A stretch of 7,944 nt of DNA, taken from the NCBI GenBank assembly GCA_024278285.1, contig JAJRTM010000182.1:1-7944 (forward strand), written 5' to 3'. A program made the position numbers and the translations under genes. The notes under the pieces are model-generated. The model saw only the letters and a program-made list of their open reading frames with translations, did no database searches and had not been told where the DNA came from. Source of the stretch: Planctomycetota bacterium. Lineage in GTDB: Bacteria; Planctomycetota; Planctomycetia; Planctomycetales; Planctomycetaceae. Shown here piece after piece: positions 1 through 4,479 of this stretch; position 1 is the first letter of the stretch; every line of letters starts with the position of its first letter.

Positions 1-31
1 CCAATCCCACAAATCGTGTTACAGTAGTCAT
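1..31 (-). CDS. 5' end of an unidentified gene running off the left edge
   Basis: Read on the minus strand, an ATG at 31-29 opens a frame of ten codons giving MTTVTRFVGL before the window ends. The start is supported by an AAGGAG Shine-Dalgarno about 8 nt upstream (around 41-46), one of the best ribosome binding sites in the window. Ten residues are too few to name the product. The ending FVGL, with the next codon starting with G, would fit the first strand of a Rossmann fold (for example FVGLGxMG in beta-hydroxyacid dehydrogenases), but this is a guess. The gene lies on the same strand as, and downstream of, the nucleoside hydrolase gene, across a repeat-filled 290-bp gap. Confidence 0.6.
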   Translation of the reverse strand, partial: MTTVTRFVGL

Positions 32-104
32 GCTCGCTGCTCCTTGTTTTGATCTTAAAGAAACGTAAACTCTTAAAAAGATTCTAACAATTCAAGCAGC
101 GAGC
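32..104 (-). promoter_or_regulatory. Inverted repeat spanning the leader of the left-edge gene
   Basis: Positions 32-41 (GCTCGCTGCT) and 95-104 (AGCAGCGAGC) are perfect reverse complements over 10 bp, separated by 53 nt. In the minus-strand transcript the second arm lies exactly between the Shine-Dalgarno (about 41-46) and the ATG at 31. A folded leader could therefore hide the translation start. The repeat is seen directly; a regulatory role is inference. Confidence 0.35.
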
Positions 105-114
105 TTTCATACCA

Positions 115-180
115 TCTGGGGACAGATTGTTATTTGAAAAGTATGCCTGTTCGAAAACTTCTGCACAATCTGCCCCCAGA
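115..180. repeat. REP/BIME-like inverted pair, unit 1
   Basis: The 16-mer TCTGGGGACAGATTGT at 115-130 is matched by its reverse complement at 165-180 with one mismatch (TCTGGGGGCAGATTGT when read on the minus strand). The intervening loop is 34 nt. Together with unit 2 this makes four copies in alternating orientation between two genes, the arrangement typical of bacterial REP/BIME elements. Confidence 0.75.
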
Positions 181-198
181 ACCGGCAACCTGATTGCA

Positions 199-266
199 TC
201 TGGGGGCAAATTGTCACCAGCCGTTTCGTTAATTGTTCATACGACTTCCGACAATTTGTCCCCAGC
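199..266. repeat. REP/BIME-like inverted pair, unit 2
   Basis: TCTGGGGGCAAATTGT at 199-214 is matched on the opposite strand at 251-266 (GCTGGGGACAAATTGT, two mismatches), with a 36-nt loop. Its geometry is almost the same as unit 1. All four copies share CTGGGG.CA.ATTGT and differ mainly at two positions, in all four A/G combinations. The left copy continues into an imperfect 21-bp palindrome (200-220). Confidence 0.75.
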
Positions 267-302
267 CACTCATCACTGAATAGTTACTCATTTTCAAAGA
301 AA

Positions 303-319
303 TGGACAAATTTACCAGC
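303..319. repeat. Degenerate fifth repeat copy
   Basis: TGGACAAATTTACCAGC resembles a decayed version of the extended palindromic repeat (CTGG..CAAATTGTC.CCAGC) seen at 200-220. It ends two bases before the stop codon of the nucleoside hydrolase gene, which would mark the right edge of the array. The similarity is partial and could be chance. Confidence 0.3.
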
Positions 320-321
320 GG

Positions 322-1296
322 CTAACGTAATTCACTCTCCAACGCATTCCAAAGCACGCCTGTGAAATAGTCGATCGCGGCTCGCGTATCGATTTCCGTC
401 ACTACTTCGATATTTGAATCCTGATTTCTCAAATTCCGTTGATCGAACACGGTCATTCCCTTTGTCAGTTTTCCCTCTGTTTCGACTTCCATCGACATTA
501 AACGCCGCGAAAATATTTGTGATCGGGTTACTGCACAAAGTGCCGCAATTTCGTGTAACGGAATACCTTCCTGACCAAGATGTCTGCGAGAAACACGCAG
601 CGAATACGGTAGCAATTGATCGAGCAATTGTGTGATTGCAGAATGATCGGCACGAGGCAGGCGGTCAAGTTCCGAATAATTCAGGAAAAGCTGACTCGAA
701 ACATCCAGAGGCACAAGGATTTTGTGAGCCGAAGATTCCATCACGCTTTTTGCAGCTTGCGCATCAGCATAGAAATTTCCCTCAGCTGCTGCGGTAACAT
801 TTCCGCCGGTAGTGATGGAACCACCCAGGCAAATCAGATTTTCCAATTCTTGCAGAAACCCGGGAGATGAATCTGCCGCTAACTTCAAATTTGTCAGCGG
901 CCCCAATGTCAACAATGTGACTTTGCCGGGATTATCACGAACGGCATCAACAAGAACTTTTGTGGACTGCTTCGGTGTGGCACGCGGAGCCGCTGTTACC
1001 GGGCAGTTTCCCAATCCATTTTCGCCGTGAAGGATTGTTGCAGCAACGTCTTGAAGTGTCGGAATGAGAACATCAGACTCTTCGGCACAAAAACCGTTAC
1101 GAGGATGCTTTGCCAGTTCAAGCCGATTAAAAATCGTCTGCAAATTCCGATTTGCCTGTTCACCGCTCACAACTCCTGCACACGCAGTTACTGCCAGCAG
1201 GTCAATTTCCGGATCAAGTGCAGCAATAATGATGGCAATCGCATCGCCGATTCCTGGGTCTGCATCAATAATTAACTTCGTTTTACGATTTCTCAT
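322..1296 (-). CDS. Nucleoside hydrolase family protein (IUNH) with altered active site
   Basis: A 324-residue protein of the inosine/uridine-preferring nucleoside hydrolase family, whose members split the N-glycosidic bond of ribonucleosides using a Ca2+-activated water. The length is normal. Family landmarks are in order: D11-A-D13-P-G-I-G17-D18 near the N-terminus, HGENGLG (90-96), LGPLTNL (131-137, with the metal-site Thr at 135), [11 protein letters not shown] (164-174, with N166, E172 and N174), then PLHE (246-249). Two positions depart from the usual pattern: the DPGxDD motif reads DPGIGD, and the conserved HD pair near the C-terminus is H248-E249. HGxDGLG also reads HGENGLG. It may thus be a divergent subfamily with changed substrate or metal use. 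ATG at 1296 is chosen because an in-frame TAG lies 9 nt upstream; no clear Shine-Dalgarno is seen. It is divergent from the YqgE/AlgH gene. Confidence 0.88.
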   Translation of the reverse strand: MRNRKTKLIIDADPGIGDAIAIIIAALDPEIDLLAVTACAGVVSGEQANRNLQTIFNRLELAKHPRNGFCAEESDVLIPTLQDVAATILHGENGLGNCPVTAAPRATPKQSTKVLVDAVRDNPGKVTLLTLGPLTNLKLAADSSPGFLQELENLICLGGSITTGGNVTAAAEGNFYADAQAAKSVMESSAHKILVPLDVSSQLFLNYSELDRLPRADHSAITQLLDQLLPYSLRVSRRHLGQEGIPLHEIAALCAVTRSQIFSRRLMSMEVETEGKLTKGMTVFDQRNLRNQDSNIEVVTEIDTRAAIDYFTGVLWNALESELR

Positions 1297-1373
1297 AGAA
1301 GACTATTTTCAAAGGAGTCAGAAAATAAACAAAACCGGGAATTTTCACTCTACACTCTCAGGGGCCGCTATCG

Positions 1374-1379
1374 TATACT
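1374..1379 (+). promoter_or_regulatory. Possible -10 box for the YqgE/AlgH gene
   Basis: TATACT matches the sigma-70 -10 consensus closely and lies 109 nt upstream of the YqgE/AlgH start, in the 192-bp divergent spacer. No good -35 hexamer is seen at the expected distance, so the call is weak. Confidence 0.25.
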
Positions 1380-1488
1380 TCATTGAATCTTTTTTCCACA
1401 GAGTTGAAGTGACGCCGTACTCAAACAGTTCAGGCAGAAGTCTGTCTGTTCTCATTGAGAGGCCGACAATTCCCGATGACAGGTTGCA

Positions 1489-2052
1489 ATGGAAGACTCT
1501 TTACGCGGACAATTTCTTTTGGCATCAAAACATTTGCTCGATCCCAATTTCTTTCGCACGACCGTTCTTATTTTGGAACATGGCGAAGAAGGGGCGATGG
1601 GCGTGGTCGTGAACCGCCCCTCTTCTGTGAATGTTGCCAGTGCATTGGCAGGGCATATCGATGTGTGTGATTCCGAAAGTGTCATCCATGTTGGCGGGCC
1701 TGTCGAGCCTTCTGCGTTGAGTATGCTGCACGAAAACTCAAATTGGGGAGGTGAGGATTTAAAGGTAGCCCCCGGTATTTTTGTGGGAGTCAGTGAGGAA
1801 GCATTCAAGGAAATCGTCAAAGCCGACTTTGAAGAACCCGGTAGCCGATTCCGTATTTATTCCGGTTATGCCGGCTGGCAAAGCGAGCAACTGGAAGCAG
1901 AACTTGAACGCGGCGATTGGTTTGCCCTGCCAGCAAGCGGCGAATTTGTGTTTCATTCAAATCCGTACAACGTCTGGGATGACCTACTCAGCGAATTCCA
2001 CAAACAGCACCGCATCCTCCCGATCCCAGCCGATAAAGCCGAATGGAATTGA
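1489..2052 (+). CDS. YqgE/AlgH (UPF0301) family protein
   Basis: A 187-residue protein, the standard size for the YqgE/AlgH family. It shows the family's conserved blocks: a GQFLLAS..LLDPNF opening (7-21), [20 protein letters not shown] (25-44), GGPV (69-72) and GYAGWQ..QLE.EL (126-139), followed by W144. The protein is predicted to be cytosolic, with no signal or membrane segment. The molecular function is not established; the AlgH name comes from a reported effect on alginate production in Pseudomonas and should not be read as a regulator here. ATG at 1489 matches the family N-terminus; only a weak CAGG lies just upstream (about 1479-1482). It appears to be a single-gene unit, divergent from the nucleoside hydrolase. 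Confidence 0.93.
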   Translation: MEDSLRGQFLLASKHLLDPNFFRTTVLILEHGEEGAMGVVVNRPSSVNVASALAGHIDVCDSESVIHVGGPVEPSALSMLHENSNWGGEDLKVAPGIFVGVSEEAFKEIVKADFEEPGSRFRIYSGYAGWQSEQLEAELERGDWFALPASGEFVFHSNPYNVWDDLLSEFHKQHRILPIPADKAEWN

Positions 2053-2413
2053 TCGCATCAAGTTTTCCATCTCGGCTTAGTATCTTATCAATGAAATGCT
2101 GCGCAAATGCGGCAGGATATTTCCAGAGAATTATTTTTAACCACAAGTACACGAATGATCTTTGGGGAACCTCACACACAGCGAAAGTAGGATGGCGTGC
2201 TTGCACCCATCAAATACGGTATCCATTTCATAGGTCTGATGCCGGTGATTCAATGGCACAAAAACAACAAGTTTCACTCTCTCATTTTCATGGAACGCAA
2301 CGCAGTACGCTGGCTTTGATTGTAATGGAAATCTTTTGCCCTTTTCATGAGAGGCAGTGGGCATCAATCGTTCTGAAAATCGAATAAAAAAAGACGTCTA
2401 CTCAGATGCAAGA
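2053..2413. other. 361-bp gene-free stretch, possible decayed dispersed repeat
   Basis: This lies between the convergent YqgE/AlgH and carbinolamine dehydratase genes. Open frames exist on both strands (for example minus 2367-2137 and plus 2043-2387), but none has a ribosome binding site, a recognisable domain or plausible protein composition. The stretch around 2133-2180, read on the minus strand, contains ATTCGTGTACTTGTGGTTAA, which resembles the 'TTCGTG...GTGGTTAAAA' type of dispersed intergenic repeat I recall from many bacterial genomes. No convincing terminator hairpin was found for either flanking gene. Confidence 0.35.
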
Positions 2414-2776
2414 TCAACCTTGCAATTCAATCGGTAGTTGGTCAATTTTTGCTGCGAGAATGAAATCGTTTTCAGAGAGACCACCAATGGCATGTGTCCA
2501 AATTTCGATCTCGACGTTGCGATATCCCGCAAGGTGCAAATCGGGATGATGTCCTTCGCTCTCTGCAATCTTCGCGACCGCATTAAAAAAAACGAGACCC
2601 GCATCAAAATTTTTCACAGTCCAACTTTTGCAAATACGTTTCCCTTGATGAGTGATTTCCCAGCCGGGATGTTCTTTAAGTTGTAACAGCGCCTGCTCCT
2701 GCGTCATCCTCTCGACGCCTCCCTCACACGGAAGACATTTTTTGTTGACTAAATCACACGATTTTTGAACATTCAT
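2414..2776 (-). CDS. Pterin-4a-carbinolamine dehydratase (PCD)
   Basis: A 120-residue protein of the PCD/PhhB family. It dehydrates 4a-hydroxytetrahydrobiopterin so that the pterin cofactor of aromatic amino acid hydroxylases can be recycled. The active-site signature is intact: AESEGHHPD (71-79, with the paired H76 and H77), Y85, WTH (93-95, third active-site His at 95), GGLS..D (98-104) and A..ID near the C-terminus. The N-terminus carries KKCLPCEGG (12-20), common in bacterial members. The start is taken as ATG 2776; a TTG at 2803 extends the same frame by nine codons but goes beyond the usual family N-terminus. It lies 59 bp downstream of the Gfo/Idh/MocA gene on the same strand, so co-transcription is possible, though no functional link is obvious. 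No phenylalanine hydroxylase gene is in the window. Confidence 0.92.
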   Translation of the reverse strand: MNVQKSCDLVNKKCLPCEGGVERMTQEQALLQLKEHPGWEITHQGKRICKSWTVKNFDAGLVFFNAVAKIAESEGHHPDLHLAGYRNVEIEIWTHAIGGLSENDFILAAKIDQLPIELQG

Positions 2777-2835
2777 ATTCGCTATCTTTTTAAATGAATC
2801 CAACAGCCTTGCAACCTTGTGTTGAACTGGAAAGC

Positions 2836-4167
2836 CTAACCTACGTTCCAGCCTTCACGGTATTTTACGGTGTTTAGAATCTGATTGGCTTGTTCATCTC
2901 CAACGATTATTTCTTTTTTAGGATCCCATTTCAAAGACCGTCCTACTTGTGCAGAAACATACCCCAGGTGCCCCGGCGTGATCGAGCGGTGTCCGTTTTC
3001 TGCAGGGGCGATGCAGGCTTTTCGTGATTTGATGCAGTCCAGGAAATTTCGCGCATGTCCAGGAGAGGCTTGCACATCGTGGGAACCGGTTTTGAAACCC
3101 TTCTTGAACCAGTCCCGTTGCGAGGCATCGATTTTGCCACGCCTCACATGAACCCAACCATCCTCACCGATAATTTTAAGCCCTTGTTTATTTTTGCTTG
3201 AAATCGAACCGGTGATACCGCCGGGATATTCTGTTTGAATTTCGTACTGAAATGGTGTGTTGTAAATTTTTGTCTCGGGATAAATCCAGTTGACTGCCTT
3301 GACCGAAGTTGGTCCCGATAAATCAACACCCAACGCCCAGTGTGCAATGTCGTTGTGATGCCCGATCCAGTCCATTAAAACGCCGCCGCCGTAGGCTCGA
3401 TTCCCACGCCACCAGCGATGAAATCGGGCCTGCATCAACGGCAACACTTCAGAAGGACCACACCAGAAATTATAATCGAGATCTTTGCGAGGAGTTAGAA
3501 TATCTGTGCTTCCCATCGGTTTTTCATAGCCGGGAGGAAGGCCGACTTCAAACTTCTGAATTTTTCCAAGATGCCCATTTCTCACCAGATTGACAGCCAT
3601 TTGAAATTCTCGCATGGACCGTTGTTGAGACCCGGTCTGAAAAACCGCTTTCTGCTTTTCAACTTCCTGATAAACAAGTTGCCCTTCTCGGAAAAGGTGA
3701 GTAATTGGCTTTTCACAATAGATATCTTTACCGTTTTTCAGTCCTTGTAATGTACACAAAGCATGCCAATGATCGGGAGTCGCGATCACGAGCGCATCGA
3801 TATCGCTACGGCTGCAAACCTCCCGGAAATCTTTGTAAACATCGGGACCGGAGTGTATTCCGCTTTTTTTCTTTCTGGCTGCATGTTTTGTGATGTACTC
3901 CCGAGCCGGTTCCCGACCCAAAGTTTTCCCTTTTCCCCACGGACGATCTCGATAATGCAATCGATCCACATCGCAAACGGCGACAATTTCTGCATTGGGT
4001 TCGCGAAGAAAACCATCAATCAGATTGAAACCACGCGATCCTAACCCGATTACGCCCAGGCGAATTCGTTCAGAGGGAGCAGCCGTTGCTTTGGGTGAAT
4101 AAAAAGAATTAGCAAGCAGTGAACTTCCAACTCCAAGCGATGTTCCTAGAAAACTTCTGCGTTTCAT
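2836..4167 (-). CDS. Gfo/Idh/MocA family oxidoreductase with Tat signal
   Basis: A 443-residue NAD(P)-dependent sugar or glycoside oxidoreductase of the Gfo/Idh/MocA family. Residues 1-30 form a twin-arginine signal: RRSFLG (3-8), a hydrophobic stretch, then ATAAP (27-31). The Rossmann motif GVIGLGSRG is at 38-46, followed by VAVCDVD (62-68), ATPDHWH (129-135) and CEKP (151-154), which carries the family's catalytic lysine K153. The C-terminal domain has GGGVLMDWIGHH (260-271), the usual GxxxDxxxH active-site block (D266 and H270). Such Tat-targeted members are very abundant in planctomycetes and are thought to fold with their cofactor before export. The substrate cannot be told from sequence; oxidation of a glycoside at C3 is plausible given the DUF1080 fusion beyond the tRNA. 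ATG at 4167 has only a weak GGGAA upstream. It is followed at 59 bp by the PCD gene. Confidence 0.93.
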   Translation of the reverse strand: MKRRSFLGTSLGVGSSLLANSFYSPKATAAPSERIRLGVIGLGSRGFNLIDGFLREPNAEIVAVCDVDRLHYRDRPWGKGKTLGREPAREYITKHAARKKKSGIHSGPDVYKDFREVCSRSDIDALVIATPDHWHALCTLQGLKNGKDIYCEKPITHLFREGQLVYQEVEKQKAVFQTGSQQRSMREFQMAVNLVRNGHLGKIQKFEVGLPPGYEKPMGSTDILTPRKDLDYNFWCGPSEVLPLMQARFHRWWRGNRAYGGGVLMDWIGHHNDIAHWALGVDLSGPTSVKAVNWIYPETKIYNTPFQYEIQTEYPGGITGSISSKNKQGLKIIGEDGWVHVRRGKIDASQRDWFKKGFKTGSHDVQASPGHARNFLDCIKSRKACIAPAENGHRSITPGHLGYVSAQVGRSLKWDPKKEIIVGDEQANQILNTVKYREGWNVG

Positions 4168-4190
4168 AATGAGTTTCCCTTATCTGTATG

Positions 4191-4196
4191 ACTATA
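4191..4196 (-). promoter_or_regulatory. Possible -10 box for the Gfo/Idh/MocA gene
   Basis: On the minus strand these bases read TATAGT, a good -10 match, 23 nt upstream of the ATG at 4167. No clear -35 partner is visible, so this is tentative. Confidence 0.25.
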
Positions 4197-4327
4197 TTCG
4201 ACCTAATCGGTAAAACTTTCCTGATGGAGAAAACAGGAAGTTGTGAACATTGTTCTGAGATACTTGTCATCATTGTCGATGACGATATACTACAGCTCTG
4301 CTTTACCGGAAATAAACATTGAATTTC

Positions 4328-4336
4328 TGATAAAAT
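4328..4336 (+). promoter_or_regulatory. Extended -10 promoter of tRNA-Leu
   Basis: TGATAAAAT contains a TGn extension before TAAAAT and ends 4 nt before the mature tRNA 5' end. The transcript would start at or very near the tRNA. A well-placed -35 box is not evident, which fits an extended -10 promoter but leaves the call moderate. Confidence 0.4.
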
Positions 4337-4340
4337 CGCT

Positions 4341-4425
4341 GCGGGCGTGGCGGAACTGGCAGACGCGCACGGTTCAGGTCCGTGTTCCTGTTATGGGAGT
4401 GGAGGTTCGAATCCTCTCGCCCGTA
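4341..4425 (+). tRNA. tRNA-Leu (anticodon CAG)
   Basis: An 85-nt class II tRNA read directly from the sequence. The acceptor stem is GCGGGCG (4341-4347) with CGCCCGT (4418-4424), ending in a G1-U72 wobble; the discriminator is A4425, as expected for leucine. The D stem is GCG/CGC (4350-4352 and 4364-4366). The anticodon stem is CACGG/CCGTG (4368-4372 and 4380-4384) with loop TTCAGGT, giving anticodon CAG, which reads CUG codons. The long variable arm (4385-4400) folds into a short stem, as in Leu and Ser tRNAs. The T arm is GGAGG-TTCGAAT-CCTCT (4401-4417). CCA is not encoded. Confidence 0.97.
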
Positions 4426-4428
4426 CTG

Positions 4429-4466
4429 AAAGCCAAACTCGGTTTATTGCCGAGTTTGGCTTTTTT
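4429..4466 (+). terminator. Strong intrinsic terminator after tRNA-Leu
   Basis: AAGCCAAACTCGG (4430-4442) and CCGAGTTTGGCTT (4450-4462) form a perfect 13-bp stem with a 7-nt loop, followed by TTTT. It begins 4 nt after the tRNA. The minus-strand gene ending at 4480 faces it, so the hairpin may also stop that transcript, although its U-tract on that strand is short. Confidence 0.92.
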
Positions 4467-4479
4467 CGTACAACCGTTC

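Noticed and set aside
113..319. CRISPR array
   Set aside because: The repeats alternate in orientation, are only 16 bp and have unequal spacing (centres about 50, 34 and 52 bp apart); no cas genes are present.
1064..1612. Plus-strand open frame of 182 codons
   Set aside because: Overlaps the nucleoside hydrolase antisense and the start of the YqgE/AlgH gene in another frame; composition is not protein-like.
2095..2116. CTGCGC-AAAT-GCGGCAG imperfect hairpin after YqgE/AlgH
   Set aside because: Short stem with a bulge and no following T-tract, so not supportable as a terminator.
2137..2367. Minus-strand open frame of 76 codons in the convergent spacer
   Set aside because: No Shine-Dalgarno, no known domain and unusual His/Cys content; more likely part of a repeat or decayed sequence.
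2392..2399. AGACGTCT palindrome next to an A-tract (T-tract on the minus strand) just past the carbinolamine dehydratase stop
   Set aside because: The palindrome has no loop, so it cannot form a terminator hairpin; only the T-run fits termination.
2777..2803. Nine-codon N-terminal extension of the carbinolamine dehydratase from a TTG start
   Set aside because: The internal ATG at 2776 fits the family N-terminus better and avoids a rare start codon; it cannot be excluded entirely.
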